Source: Ruegeria pomeroyi
Lineage (GTDB): Bacteria > Pseudomonadota > Alphaproteobacteria > Rhodobacterales > Rhodobacteraceae
Direction of reading: 5' to 3'
Length of the DNA: 64,000 bases
Assembly (NCBI RefSeq): GCF_021405525.1
Contig: NZ_JAGQAG010000001.1
Coordinates: 3,038,001 to 3,102,000, forward strand
In this document: piece by piece, positions 1 through 9,422 of the stretch
How the letters are laid out: each line of letters starts with the position of its first letter
How positions within the stretch are numbered: the stretch's first letter is position 1
Translations under genes and position numbers: made by a program
The notes under the pieces: model-generated
Seen by the model: only the letters and a program-made list of their open reading frames with translations
What the model was told of the DNA's origin: nothing
Database searches by the model: none

Positions 1-49
1 CGGCGCCGACAAAGGCAACCATTGCAACGAATTTGATGCATTTCGACAT
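1..49 (-). CDS. N-terminus of a secreted protein (partial, runs off the left edge)
   Basis: Only the first 16 codons lie in the window. They read MSKCIKFVAMVAFVGA, a lysine near the N-terminus followed by a hydrophobic stretch, which looks like the start of a signal peptide. A good ribosome binding site (AGGAGA) lies about 5 bases upstream of the ATG. The mature protein is outside the window, so no function can be given. Confidence 0.55.
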   Translation of the reverse strand, partial: MSKCIKFVAMVAFVGA

Positions 50-263
50 CTGTTTCTCCTACTGACACAATCGAAACTTACAGAAGCAACAGCTTCTGCC
101 TGCCTCACCCTTTCAGGGTTGGACGCGCGTTGGCGACCGTGCGCGAGCATAGTGGATCTCGGTTCGGAAATACATCCGAGATGGGGCAAGTTCATGGCCT
201 GTGACTCCAAAGTCGCAAAACTCCGCTGATGTGAAGATTGACCCGCAACATGTTGTAGCATCG
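50..263. other. Intergenic region with a small stem-loop
   Basis: This 214-base stretch separates the partial secreted protein from the end of the DUF6497 gene. Apart from the ribosome binding site next to position 49, the only structure I see is a 7-bp stem-loop at 81-98 (CAGAAGC, loop AACA, GCTTCTG). It lies in the untranslated leader of the leftmost gene and has no T-run, so I do not call it a terminator. Short open frames here lack ribosome binding sites. Confidence 0.4.
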
Positions 264-743
264 TCAAAACTCCTCCCAGATACAGCGAGAGTCGCGGAGG
301 CGGTAGGCCTCAAAAAATTGTGTGGCGCCGGGTTGCGAGGTGCCGAAGGCCACCGGGCGGTCCGACATCGAGATGATCACGCGCGCAGGTGTGATCTGGC
401 GGCTCTCCACATATGGCACCGCCAGGATGGTGCACAGATGCTCCATGTCGATGGCCACCACGTCATAGGGGATCTGCCCTGCCTGGTCGCCGATCTTGGG
501 CGCGATGAAGCGGAAGCGGATCCATAACTCGCCCGGATTATTGTCGAGCAGCACATCGGCCAGTTCCACAGGCTGACCCGAGGGCACCGGCAACAGCGCC
601 TGCGCTCGCAAAGGCGCGGCAAACGCCGCCATTAGCGCCAGGACATAGAGGCAACCCCGGCCCCGCAAGCGGGCTCCTCTCGCCGGGGTTGCTTGCGCAT
701 CGCACGTGGCGGGCGCTGTTCCATGTCGGGCGCGCAGGGTCAT
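264..743 (-). CDS. DUF6497-type small secreted protein
   Basis: This 159-residue protein has an arginine-rich start and then a hydrophobic segment ending in AAPLRAQA, consistent with a signal peptide cleaved near residue 50. The mature part (from LLPVPSGQPVELADVLLD) resembles the small DUF6497 family of Rhodobacterales, whose function is unknown to me. I chose the start at 743 because its ATG overlaps the stop of the upstream cupin gene (ATGA), a sign of translational coupling. Longer in-frame starts would run through the cupin gene. It is the last gene of the apparent pccB-GFA-cupin operon. The family name is from memory of its sequence style. Confidence 0.65.
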   Translation of the reverse strand: MTLRARHGTAPATCDAQATPARGARLRGRGCLYVLALMAAFAAPLRAQALLPVPSGQPVELADVLLDNNPGELWIRFRFIAPKIGDQAGQIPYDVVAIDMEHLCTILAVPYVESRQITPARVIISMSDRPVAFGTSQPGATQFFEAYRLRDSRCIWEEF

Positions 744-1138
744 GGGGCGGTCTCGTCCCGTGTCTCGAAGGCGGCGGGCGAGATGATCTCGATCAGTTCC
801 ATGTCGTCGGAGTGACGGCATTCGCGATGCCTGATGCCGGGCGGCTGCAACACGCAGGACCCGGCGCGCAACATGTGCTCGCCCTGCCCTTCGTATTCGA
901 AGACGACCCAGCCCTTGGTGACATAGACCATCTGGAAATCGAGATCGTGACTGTGCCAGGCGCCCGGGCTTTCCATGCCCGGCACCGCGCGGATCACATG
1001 GGCGCCGAACCGGCCCTTGGTAGCATCCTTGATGCCCAGATCACGATATTCGAAAAAGGCCCGCAGCCCCTGCCCGACAAAAGGGGAACTGTCGGCATGG
1101 CTGATGGTAAAGGCCTGATTTTTCCAGAGCTGTGTCAT
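740..1138 (-). CDS. Single-domain cupin protein
   Basis: This 132-residue protein has the small beta-barrel pattern of the cupin superfamily. The first motif region is around PGAWHSHDLDFQMVYVTKG, where the histidine pair and following acidic residue are likely metal ligands. The second is near GSCVLQPPGIRHRECRHSD. There is no signal peptide, so it is probably cytoplasmic. Its start overlaps the stop of the GFA-family gene and its stop overlaps the next start, both as ATGA, so the three are translated from one message. Cupins of this size may be dioxygenases, isomerases or ligand binders; the sequence does not say which. Confidence 0.8.
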   Translation of the reverse strand: MTQLWKNQAFTISHADSSPFVGQGLRAFFEYRDLGIKDATKGRFGAHVIRAVPGMESPGAWHSHDLDFQMVYVTKGWVVFEYEGQGEHMLRAGSCVLQPPGIRHRECRHSDDMELIEIISPAAFETRDETAP

Positions 1139-1623
1139 GAGCTTACCAGGTGATGATGGTTGTAGACCGCCGGATCCTGCGGTGCGCCTTCAAGATCGGT
1201 TGCGTGTTGCCGGTAGACCGGGAACCCGGCCTGTACCACCGTCCCCTTCTGTGCGCAGTCGGTGAAGATGTACTTGGCGTTTTCCGGCGTCCTGTCGAAC
1301 CAGTCCGGGTCGTCCAGGGTACCCGCCATGACTCCCGTGAAACCGGGGAACCGTTCCAACTCCACAAACACGGTGGTGGCACAGGTCGGGCAGGATTTCA
1401 GGTGGATCTGCTTGCCGCTGCCTTCGGAGACATGGGTGTAGGTCCGCGGGGAGCCCGACACCAACCGGAACGCGCTGCCGGAAAACCCGGCGAGCGCATT
1501 CATCGGTGTTCCGGTCATCTTCTGGCAGAAGCGACAGGTGCACCATGTCAGACGCAGGGGCGGTTCGCTCACTTCGTAGCGAAGCGCGCCGCACAGGCAT
1601 CCACCGGCGTGGGTCTGGCCCAT
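1135..1623 (-). CDS. GFA (glutathione-dependent formaldehyde-activating) family protein
   Basis: This 162-residue zinc protein has the Mss4/GFA fold signatures in order: GGCLCGALRY near the N-terminus, CTCRFCQKMTG around residues 30-40, and SCPTCATTVF in the second half. These cysteines are the usual structural and catalytic zinc ligands. Family members are annotated as glutathione-dependent formaldehyde activating, but many have unknown substrates. Two ATGs lie in tandem (1626 and 1623); I prefer 1623 because AGGAGG then sits 6 bases upstream rather than 3. It starts 10 bases after pccB and overlaps the cupin gene by 4, placing it in the pccB operon. Confidence 0.85.
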   Translation of the reverse strand: MGQTHAGGCLCGALRYEVSEPPLRLTWCTCRFCQKMTGTPMNALAGFSGSAFRLVSGSPRTYTHVSEGSGKQIHLKSCPTCATTVFVELERFPGFTGVMAGTLDDPDWFDRTPENAKYIFTDCAQKGTVVQAGFPVYRQHATDLEGAPQDPAVYNHHHLVSS

Positions 1624-1633
1624 CATTGACCTC

Positions 1634-3166
<1,533 letters not shown>

Positions 3167-3231
3167 GGCGATTGTCCCCTTTGAAATTTGAACGGACCAT
3201 AAAGACAATGCCGCAAGCGCCAAAGGGGAAT

Positions 3232-3259
3232 TCGGCAAATTTGCAAATGATTGGCAACT
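3232..3259. promoter_or_regulatory. Candidate PccR (ScfR-type) binding site upstream of pccB
   Basis: A perfect TTTGCAAA palindrome lies at 3240-3247, about 75 bases upstream of the pccB start. It is flanked by imperfect copies: TCGGCAAA directly before it and TTGGCAAC three bases after. The same octamer occurs twice upstream of pccR. PccR is reported to recognise paired TTTGCAAA motifs at pccB in Rhodobacter sphaeroides. The assignment here rests on motif identity and context. Confidence 0.6.
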
Positions 3260-3348
3260 CCACCAAAGCAAAACGCAAAGTTGCTAATTAACACCTTAAC
3301 CCACGGCCAAAGATGGACTTGCCCGCCGAGCGCGCCTAGATCGAAACC

Positions 3349-4554
3349 ATGCAGACCCCGCCCGCCTCCTTGCAGCGCAGCCCACCTGCGCTTGCCACTC
3401 TGATCCTGTTGTCGGGCCTTTCCGCCCTGGGCATGAACATCTTTCTGCCCAGCCTTCCCAACATGACCGAGTATTTCCAGACCGATTACCGGCTGATGCA
3501 GCTTTCGGTCGCGCTCTACCTCGCGGTGAACGCGGCAATGCAAGTGGTGATCGGACCGCTGGCGGACAAGGCCGGGCGGCGCCCGGTCATCCTGTGGGGG
3601 CTGGTCCTGTTCCTGATCGTCACGCTCGGCTGCATCTATGCGCCCACGGTCGAGATTTTTCTCTTCTTCCGCATGTGCCAGGCGGTGATCGCGGTGGCCA
3701 TCGTGCTCAGTCGCGCAGCGGTGCGCGACATGTACGAACAGGACAAGGCCGCCTCGATGCTGGGCTGGGTCACCATGGGCATGGCGGTGGTGCCAATGAT
3801 CGGCCCCGCGCTGGGCGGCGTGCTGGACCAGTATTTCGGCTGGCAGGCCAATTTCTGGATCCTGTTCGTGCTGGGGGTGGCGGCGCTCATTCTCACCTAT
3901 GTCGATTTCGGGGAAACCGCGCTGAAAAGCGGCAAGACCCTGATCCAGCAGTTCCGCGAGTATCCCGCCCTGCTGACCTCTCCCCGGTTCTGGGGCTATT
4001 CGCTGGCCTGCGGCCTGTCCTCGGGGGCCTTCTTTGCCTATCTGGGCGGCGCCCCCTTTGTCAGCACCGAAGTTTTCGGGATGGAGCCCGCGCGCATGGG
4101 TCTTTTCTTCGGGGCCCCTGCGCTGGGGTACTTTGCCGGCAACTTTGTCAGTGGCGCTTATTCGGTAAGGTTCGGCGTCGACCGGATGGTATTGTGGGGC
4201 TGCCTGATGAACGCGCTTGGCATAACCCTGTCGCTGGCAACCATGCTCTCCGGATATGGGTCTGAATACAGCTTTTTCGGACTGATGACGCTGGTTGGGC
4301 TGGGCAACGGCATGTCGATCCCCAACGCCACCGCCGGCGCTCTGTCGGTGCGCCCGCATCTGGCAGGCAGCGCCTCGGGGCTGAACGGCGCCATCATGCT
4401 GGGCGGCGGCGCCGCGCTGAGCGCCTGGGCCGGCGCCTTGCTGACGCCCGAATCCGGCGCGCTGCCGCTGCTCTGGCTGATGCTGGGCACCGCCCTGCTA
4501 GGGGTTGTCGCCATCCTCGCCGTGATCTGGAGAGCACGCCGGCTGGGCCTGTGA
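3349..4554 (+). CDS. Bcr/CflA-type MFS multidrug exporter
   Basis: This 401-residue inner-membrane protein has about 12 hydrophobic segments and the major facilitator motif A in the loop after segment 2 (GPLADKAGRRPVILWG, residues about 67-82). The Bcr/CflA subgroup is suggested by the N-terminal LGMNIFLPSLPNMTEYF and by SRAAVRDMYEQDKAASMLG after segment 4. Such exporters move drugs such as bicyclomycin or chloramphenicol, or sulfonamides, by proton antiport. The real substrate is unknown. It is divergent from pccB, and its last 57 bases overlap the 3' end of the convergent LysR gene. No dedicated regulator other than that LysR gene is nearby. Confidence 0.88.
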   Translation: MQTPPASLQRSPPALATLILLSGLSALGMNIFLPSLPNMTEYFQTDYRLMQLSVALYLAVNAAMQVVIGPLADKAGRRPVILWGLVLFLIVTLGCIYAPTVEIFLFFRMCQAVIAVAIVLSRAAVRDMYEQDKAASMLGWVTMGMAVVPMIGPALGGVLDQYFGWQANFWILFVLGVAALILTYVDFGETALKSGKTLIQQFREYPALLTSPRFWGYSLACGLSSGAFFAYLGGAPFVSTEVFGMEPARMGLFFGAPALGYFAGNFVSGAYSVRFGVDRMVLWGCLMNALGITLSLATMLSGYGSEYSFFGLMTLVGLGNGMSIPNATAGALSVRPHLAGSASGLNGAIMLGGGAALSAWAGALLTPESGALPLLWLMLGTALLGVVAILAVIWRARRLGL

Positions 4555-5400
4555 CATTCGCGTGGACAGAACGCCTTCGACCCAATCCGCGACCAGGCGA
4601 ACGCGCTTCAGGTCACGCAGTTCGCGACGCAGCATCAACCAGAGTTCGCGCCTGGGCAGCGCTCCATGCCGAAACGGCAACTCGACCAGGCGCGGCTCGG
4701 CGCCGCCAATGATCCGGGGCAAGAGCGTTTTCCCGTGGCCGGAGCAGACAAGCCGGAACAGGGTTTCGGCATCATTGACCGAGACCTGGGCCGCACCTTC
4801 GATCTCTGCCGCCCGTGTGAGGGCCGCCGCCTGAGGCAGGTATTGCATACGTGTTTCATAGCCGATCCAGGGCAGATCCCTTGCGGCATCGCGCGCAGCA
4901 AAGGCAGCATAGTCCAGATCTCCCAGCTTGCGCGCCAACACGCCCTGCCCGCCCTCTGTCGGGCGCGCCAGGCGCAGGGCGATATCGGCCTCGCCGCGCA
5001 ACAGGCTCAGATCGCGGGCCTCGGCAATCAGTTCCAGCCGCAGTCCCGGAGCCGCCGCGCGCAGGTCGCAAAGCGCAGGCACAAGGATATGGTTGATCAC
5101 CATGGGCACCGCTGTCAGGCGCACCGTTCCAGACGTACCATCGCCACTGGCCCCGGCCAGGGTGTCGACCTCCTGCATTTCGCCCTGCATGACCTCGGCA
5201 TGGCGGTACAGTCGGCGCCCGAATTCGGTAAGACCCAAGCCCTGCCCGCCCACCTCGACCACCTGGCGCCCCAACGCCGTCTCGAGCGCACGCAGGCGCC
5301 GCGACACGGTGGTCTTGTCCACGCCAAGTGAGCGGGCCGCCCCTTTGAGGCTGCCCGCTTGCGCAACCGCCAGCAGAAACCGCATGTCATCCCAGTTCAT
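4498..5400 (-). CDS. LysR-family transcriptional regulator
   Basis: This 300-residue protein has an N-terminal winged helix (MNWDDMRFLLAVAQAGSLKG, then TVSRRLRALETALGRQ at about 30-45) and a periplasmic-binding-like effector domain from about residue 90. It resembles the subgroup beginning with MNWDD that often controls a divergent neighbour. The start at 5400 matches the family; a longer frame exists but would consume the intergenic operator. The divergent YciI-like gene begins 97 bases away, and that gap holds a perfect 9-bp inverted repeat at 5424-5457, so this regulator probably controls the YciI gene and itself. Its 3' end overlaps the MFS gene by 57 bases. Confidence 0.88.
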   Translation of the reverse strand: MNWDDMRFLLAVAQAGSLKGAARSLGVDKTTVSRRLRALETALGRQVVEVGGQGLGLTEFGRRLYRHAEVMQGEMQEVDTLAGASGDGTSGTVRLTAVPMVINHILVPALCDLRAAAPGLRLELIAEARDLSLLRGEADIALRLARPTEGGQGVLARKLGDLDYAAFAARDAARDLPWIGYETRMQYLPQAAALTRAAEIEGAAQVSVNDAETLFRLVCSGHGKTLLPRIIGGAEPRLVELPFRHGALPRRELWLMLRRELRDLKRVRLVADWVEGVLSTRMSQAQPACSPDHGEDGDNP

Positions 5401-5423
5401 GACTGCAACCTTGCATCTCCTAA

Positions 5424-5457
5424 CTGCAAATTTCCACTCTGCGCAGCGAATTTGCAG
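5424..5457. promoter_or_regulatory. Inverted repeat in the LysR-YciI divergent promoter
   Basis: Two perfect 9-base arms, CTGCAAATT at 5424-5432 and AATTTGCAG at 5449-5457, face each other across 16 bases. They lie midway between the divergent LysR and YciI genes, as expected of a LysR recognition site. The cores (TGCAAAT, ATTTGCA) also resemble the TTTGCAAA octamer of the nearby pccB and pccR promoters, so cross-talk with PccR is possible. Confidence 0.6.
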
Positions 5458-5496
5458 CATGTCATCCTGTTCACCTTAGCACCGAAAGGACAGATC

Positions 5497-5784
5497 ATGC
5501 TCTACCGTGTCACGTTTCAGGATAGTCCCGGCAAGGAACATCTGCGCCAAAGACACATGGCCGAACACCTTGCATTTCTTGCCTCTCACGGGGCAGCCAT
5601 TCTTGGCGCCGGACCGCTGTTCGACGGGCCCCAGGGACGCGGCGGCATGTGGTTGATCGAGGCCGCGACCCGCGCCGATGTCCAGACCCTGGTCGAGAAA
5701 GACCCGTTCTGGCCCACGGGCTTGCGCCAGAGCGTGGACATTCTGGAATGGCGGCAAGTCTTTCGCAACGGCCAGCCGGTCTGA
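5497..5784 (+). CDS. YciI-family protein
   Basis: This 95-residue protein has the ferredoxin-like YCII fold pattern: MLYRVTFQDSPGKEHLRQRHMAEHLAFL, where the RxxHMAEHLAFL segment carries the conserved histidine, then GAGPLFDGPQGRGGMWLIEA and a conserved aspartate in DPFWPTG. YciI proteins are thought to be small hydrolases or dehalogenase-like enzymes; few have known substrates. The start at 5497 has a GAAAGGA binding site 5-6 bases upstream. Longer in-frame starts lie inside the divergent LysR gene. It is likely controlled by the divergent LysR protein. Confidence 0.85.
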   Translation: MLYRVTFQDSPGKEHLRQRHMAEHLAFLASHGAAILGAGPLFDGPQGRGGMWLIEAATRADVQTLVEKDPFWPTGLRQSVDILEWRQVFRNGQPV

Positions 5785-5799
5785 GCTTGCCGCGCGCGC

Positions 5800-5837
5800 T
5801 TTGCAAACGTAACCTTGCATCAAGGTAAATTTGCAAA
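5800..5837. promoter_or_regulatory. Paired TTTGCAAA octamers upstream of pccR
   Basis: Two perfect TTTGCAAA palindromes lie at 5800-5807 and 5830-5837, with a weaker CTTGCATC at 5814-5821 between them. The second ends 13 bases before the pccR start codon, a position suited to autoregulation. The same octamer is upstream of pccB at 3240. Confidence 0.65.
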
Positions 5838-5850
5838 GAGTCGGCATCCG

Positions 5851-7248
5851 ATGGCCACCCAGAAACTCTATGCCGGCGCCAAGCTGCGCGAGATCCGCAA
5901 CCGCCTGTCGCTGACGCAAAAGGATTTTGCCGCCAAGCTGGGCGTGTCGCTGCCCTATCTGAACCAGATGGAAAACAACAACCGCCCGGTGTCGACCTCG
6001 GTGGTGCTGGCACTGGCGCAGGAATTTGGTCTGGACGTGACCGAGCTCAGCACCGGCGACAGCGAGCGGCTGGTCAGCGACATGCGCGAGGCGCTGGCTG
6101 ACCCGATTTTCGCCGACGCGATGCCGCCGCTCGCCGATCTGCGCCTGACCGCGTCGAACGCACCCGCGCTGGCGCGCGCCTTTATCGAGCTGCACCGCAC
6201 CTACCGGCAGACACATGAGCGACTGGCCTCGCTGGACGAGGCGCTGGGGCGCGAGGATGCCCGCATCCAGGCCAGCCCGTGGGAGGAGGTGCGCGACTTC
6301 TTCCATTATTGCGACAACTATATCGACGCGGTCGATCACGCGGCAGAGCGGTTCGCGGCCCGGGCCCAGGCCGACGGGGTGCGCGGCGCGGCGCTGGCGG
6401 CGCTGGCCGATCGCGGCATCACGGTCGAACTGGCCGATATCGAGGCGTTGCGCCAGTACGATCCCGCAACGCGCCTGCTGCGGCTGTCCACCCGCAGCGC
6501 GCCGCAGACCCAGGTGTTTCAACTGCTCTTGCAAGTGGCGCTGCTCAGCCAGAACTCGCTGCTCGAGGCAACGCTCGATTTCGCCCGTTTCCACAGTGAC
6601 GAGGCACGCGCCATTGCAAAGATCGGGTTGGCCAATTACTTCGCCGGTGCGGCGCTGATGCCCTATGGCACCTTTCTGGAGGCTGCCCAACAGAGCCGTC
6701 ATGATCTGGAACGGCTCAGCACCCGCTTCGGCGCCTCGATCGAGCAGGTGGCGCACCGTCTCTCTACCCTGCAACGGCCGGGCGCCAAGGGCATCCCCTT
6801 CTTCTTTGTCCGGGTCGATCAGGCCGGCACCATCACCAAGCGCCACTCGGCCACGCGGCTGCAATTCGCACGCTTCGGCGGCGCCTGCCCGCTCTGGAAC
6901 GTGCATCGCGCGTTCGAAACCCCCGGCCATTTCCTGCGACAACTGGCGGAAACGCCCGATGGCGTCCGCTACATCTCGCTGGCGCGCGACGTCTCGAAAA
7001 CAGGGGGGTCCTTCGGCGCACCGGTGCGGCGCTATGCGATCGGGCTCGGCTGCGAGGTGCGCCATGCCGATCAACTGGTCTATGCCGATAATCTCGATGT
7101 CAGCAACGCCAGCGCCTATGAGCCGATCGGCATTTCCTGCCGCATCTGCGAGCGCAAGACCTGCCACCAGCGCTCGGTCCCGCCGCTCGAGCGGCGCCTG
7201 ACCATCGACAGCGACCATCGCGGCACCCTGCCCTACGAGGTCAACTGA
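5851..7248 (+). CDS. pccR: PccR, short-chain fatty acyl-CoA regulator (ScfR family)
   Basis: This 465-residue regulator has an XRE helix-turn-helix at about 10-65 (LREIRNRLSLTQKDFAAKLG, LPYLNQMENNNRPVS), an ImmA/IrrE-like middle region (FHSDEARAIAKIGLANYFAGAALMPY) and a C-terminal DUF2083 domain ending in a cysteine motif (CRICERKTCHQRS). In the ScfR family the C-terminal part binds short-chain acyl-CoA esters. PccR of Rhodobacter sphaeroides activates pccB. The start at 5851 follows the TTTGCAAA pair and matches the family N-terminus (MATQKLYAGAKLREIR). The gene is about 2.7 kb from pccB, separated by the MFS, LysR and YciI genes, but both promoters share the octamer. A paralogue lies at 40969. 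Confidence 0.88.
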   Translation: MATQKLYAGAKLREIRNRLSLTQKDFAAKLGVSLPYLNQMENNNRPVSTSVVLALAQEFGLDVTELSTGDSERLVSDMREALADPIFADAMPPLADLRLTASNAPALARAFIELHRTYRQTHERLASLDEALGREDARIQASPWEEVRDFFHYCDNYIDAVDHAAERFAARAQADGVRGAALAALADRGITVELADIEALRQYDPATRLLRLSTRSAPQTQVFQLLLQVALLSQNSLLEATLDFARFHSDEARAIAKIGLANYFAGAALMPYGTFLEAAQQSRHDLERLSTRFGASIEQVAHRLSTLQRPGAKGIPFFFVRVDQAGTITKRHSATRLQFARFGGACPLWNVHRAFETPGHFLRQLAETPDGVRYISLARDVSKTGGSFGAPVRRYAIGLGCEVRHADQLVYADNLDVSNASAYEPIGISCRICERKTCHQRSVPPLERRLTIDSDHRGTLPYEVN

Positions 7249-7250
7249 TC

Positions 7251-7310
7251 TTCATTTCGCCGGAAATACTCCGGGGGAGTCGCCGTCAGGCGACGGGGGC
7301 AGAGCCCCCG
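7251..7310 (+). repeat. Intergenic repeat family A, copy 1
   Basis: The unit begins TTCATTTCGCCGGAAATACT, continues with a CCGGGGGA box, then carries two adjacent hairpins: GTCGCC/GGCGAC and GGGGGC/GCCCCC. It fills the gap between the convergent pccR and YdcH genes. Three more copies occur at 21398, 21479 and 57297. Confidence 0.75.
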
Positions 7311-7320
7311 CCCCTTCGGG

Positions 7321-7560
7321 TCAGGCCTTGGACAGGATGCCCCAGATCTCATCCTTCAGCGCCGCGCGTTTCTTGCGCAGCTCGACCTCGGCCAGTTCCT
7401 CCATGGGTTCCACGTTGGTTTCGGCCCGGTGCACAGCCCGGTTGATCTCGTGATACTCGTCCGCCAGTTTGGAAAAATGCGCATCCGTCTGCTTGAGCTG
7501 GCTCATCAGATCGACCTTTTCGGGAAATTCCTCGGCCAGTTCATGCGGGGTATGGGACAT
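7321..7560 (-). CDS. YdcH-family (DUF465) small protein
   Basis: This 79-residue, highly charged helical protein has the YdcH pattern: HELAEEFPEKVDLMSQLKQTDAHFSKLADEYHEINRAVHR, then a second helix rich in Glu, Arg and Lys (ELAEVELRKKRAALKDEIW). The two helices probably form a hairpin coiled coil. YdcH proteins are widespread and uncharacterised. The start at 7560 is the family start. It is convergent with pccR, with a family-A repeat between them. Confidence 0.88.
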   Translation of the reverse strand: MSHTPHELAEEFPEKVDLMSQLKQTDAHFSKLADEYHEINRAVHRAETNVEPMEELAEVELRKKRAALKDEIWGILSKA

Positions 7561-7648
7561 CCGTTCGCTCCTTTTTCAATGTCAGCCCAGAGGCTAGACG
7601 CCCGCCACAAGGCCGACATTGACAGGGATCAAATCGGGTGCGGCAGGC

Positions 7649-7671
7649 GAGATTTTTCGACGAAAAATCTC
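7649..7671. repeat. Perfect intergenic palindrome (hairpin family B-like)
   Basis: An 11-base arm GAGATTTTTCG at 7649-7659 faces its perfect complement at 7661-7671 across one base. It lies 11 bases downstream of the betA stop on the minus strand, before YdcH. Similar A/T-run hairpins occur at 18697, 43856 and 47874. It may serve as a 3'-end or terminator hairpin for betA. Confidence 0.6.
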
Positions 7672-7681
7672 TGCCCCTGCC

Positions 7682-9340
7682 TCACCGTTGCGAGGCCTCC
7701 CAACGTGGATTGATCCAGGGGATGTCATTGGCGCGCGGCAGCGGGTCGCGGCCCAGGATATGGTCCGACATCTTCTCGCCCACCATGATCGAAGGCGCGT
7801 TGAGATTGCCATTGGTGATTTGCGGGAAAATCGAGCTGTCGGCCACGCGCAGCCCCTCGACCCCGATCACCCGGCCCTGCCCGTCGACCACGGCGTTCGG
7901 ATCATCCGCCCGACCCATGCGGCAGGTGCCGCAGGGGTGATAGGCGCTTTCGGCATGTTCGGCGATAAAGGCATTGAGTTCGTCGTCGCTCTGCACCGCC
8001 GCACCCGGCTGGATCTCTTTGCCGGCATAGGGTTTGAACGCGTCCTGACCAAAGATCTCGCGCGTCAGCCGGATACAGGTGCGGAAATCGGCCCAGTCCT
8101 TTTCATGGCTCATGTAGTTGAAGCGGATCACCGGCGCGTCCTCGGGCCGGTCCGAGCGCAGGGTGACCGCCCCGCGCGAGGGCGAGCGCATCGGCCCCAC
8201 ATGGGCCTGGAAGCCATGGCCCTCGGCCGCGGCCTGACCGTCATAGCGCACGGCGATGGGCAGGAAGTGATACTGGATATCCGGATAGGGCACGCCGGGT
8301 TGCGAGCGGATGAAGGCCGCGCTTTCGAACTGGTTCGAGGCGCCAAGCCCGGTCTTGGTGAACAGCCATTGCGCGCCGATCGCCGCCTTGCCCAACAGGT
8401 TCCAGTACTTGTAGAGCGTCACCGGCTGGATCGCGGCCTGCTGGATGTAAAGCTCCAGATGGTCCTGCAAGTTGGCCCCCACGCCGGGGCGGTCGGCCAC
8501 GACCGCGATACCATGTTCGGCGAGGTGCGCCGCAGGGCCGATGCCCGACAGCATCAGCAGTTTCGGCGAGTTGATCGACGAGGCCGCGATGATCACCTCG
8601 CGACGGGCGCGGATCACCTCGGCCTTGCCGCCCCGGATGATCTCGACCCCGGTGGCGCGGCCCGCGTCCATCACCACGCGGGCGGCCAGGCCGCGCACCA
8701 CGTCGCAATTCTCGCGCTTGAGCGCCGGTTTCAGATAGGCATTGGCCGCCGACCAGCGCCGCCCCTTCCAGACGGTCTGCTCCATCGGGCCAAAGCCCTC
8801 CTGCTTTTCGCCGTTATAGTCGCCGGTGACCTCGTACCCGGCCTGCCGCCCGGCCTCGACAAAGGCCTTGAACAGCGGGTTAGTACGCGGGCCGCGGGTG
8901 ACATGCAGCGGCCCGTCGGTACCGCGCCAGGTGGCATCGCCGCCATGGCCGCCATCGTGCCAGGTCTCCATCCGCTTGTAATAGGGCAGCACATCGGCAT
9001 AGGCCCAGCCGTCGGCGCCCATCTCGGCCCAGGTGTCGAAATCCATCGCATGGCCGCGCACATAGACCATGCCGTTGATCGAGGACGACCCGCCGATCAC
9101 CTTGCCGCGCGGGCAGACCAGGCGGCGATTGTTCAGATGCGGTTCGGGCTCGGACAGGTAACCCCAGTCATAGCGCGACATGTTCATCGGATAGCTGAGC
9201 GCCGCCGGCATCTGGATGAACGGCCCCGCATCGGTGCCGCCATGTTCGATCACCAGCACCGAGGCCCCCGCCCCGCTGAGCCTGTAGGCCATGGCGCAGC
9301 CCGCGCTGCCGGCCCCCACGATGACAAAATCCGCTTCCAT
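7682..9340 (-). CDS. betA: Choline dehydrogenase (GMC oxidoreductase)
   Basis: This 552-residue flavoprotein oxidises choline to betaine aldehyde, and BetA enzymes can continue to glycine betaine. The FAD-binding motif is at the N-terminus ([19 protein letters not shown], residues 4-22). GMC signatures follow ([19 protein letters not shown] at about 80-98; [16 protein letters not shown] near 250). The C-terminal active-site region ([11 protein letters not shown], then [21 protein letters not shown]) has the catalytic histidine. The length is normal for BetA. The BCCT gene lies 82 bases upstream on the same strand, so uptake and oxidation are probably co-transcribed. Other GMC alcohol dehydrogenases are similar, but the neighbouring betC and betI genes support choline. 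No betB is in the window. Confidence 0.88.
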   Translation of the reverse strand: MEADFVIVGAGSAGCAMAYRLSGAGASVLVIEHGGTDAGPFIQMPAALSYPMNMSRYDWGYLSEPEPHLNNRRLVCPRGKVIGGSSSINGMVYVRGHAMDFDTWAEMGADGWAYADVLPYYKRMETWHDGGHGGDATWRGTDGPLHVTRGPRTNPLFKAFVEAGRQAGYEVTGDYNGEKQEGFGPMEQTVWKGRRWSAANAYLKPALKRENCDVVRGLAARVVMDAGRATGVEIIRGGKAEVIRARREVIIAASSINSPKLLMLSGIGPAAHLAEHGIAVVADRPGVGANLQDHLELYIQQAAIQPVTLYKYWNLLGKAAIGAQWLFTKTGLGASNQFESAAFIRSQPGVPYPDIQYHFLPIAVRYDGQAAAEGHGFQAHVGPMRSPSRGAVTLRSDRPEDAPVIRFNYMSHEKDWADFRTCIRLTREIFGQDAFKPYAGKEIQPGAAVQSDDELNAFIAEHAESAYHPCGTCRMGRADDPNAVVDGQGRVIGVEGLRVADSSIFPQITNGNLNAPSIMVGEKMSDHILGRDPLPRANDIPWINPRWEASQR

Positions 9341-9422
9341 CCGTCTGTCTTTCCTTGCTGCCGGCGTCGCCTTGCGCACGCCAAAGGGGGAACCCGGCCA
9401 ACAGGGGCCGGGTCCGGTTGTG

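Noticed and set aside
113-313. A short minus-strand frame upstream of the DUF6497 stop
   Set aside because: It lacks a ribosome binding site and any family resemblance, and it overlaps the end of a supported gene.
3280-3300. TTAA-spaced-TTAA near the pccB promoter as a CtrA site
   Set aside because: The spacing between the TTAA halves is 4 bases, not the 7 needed.
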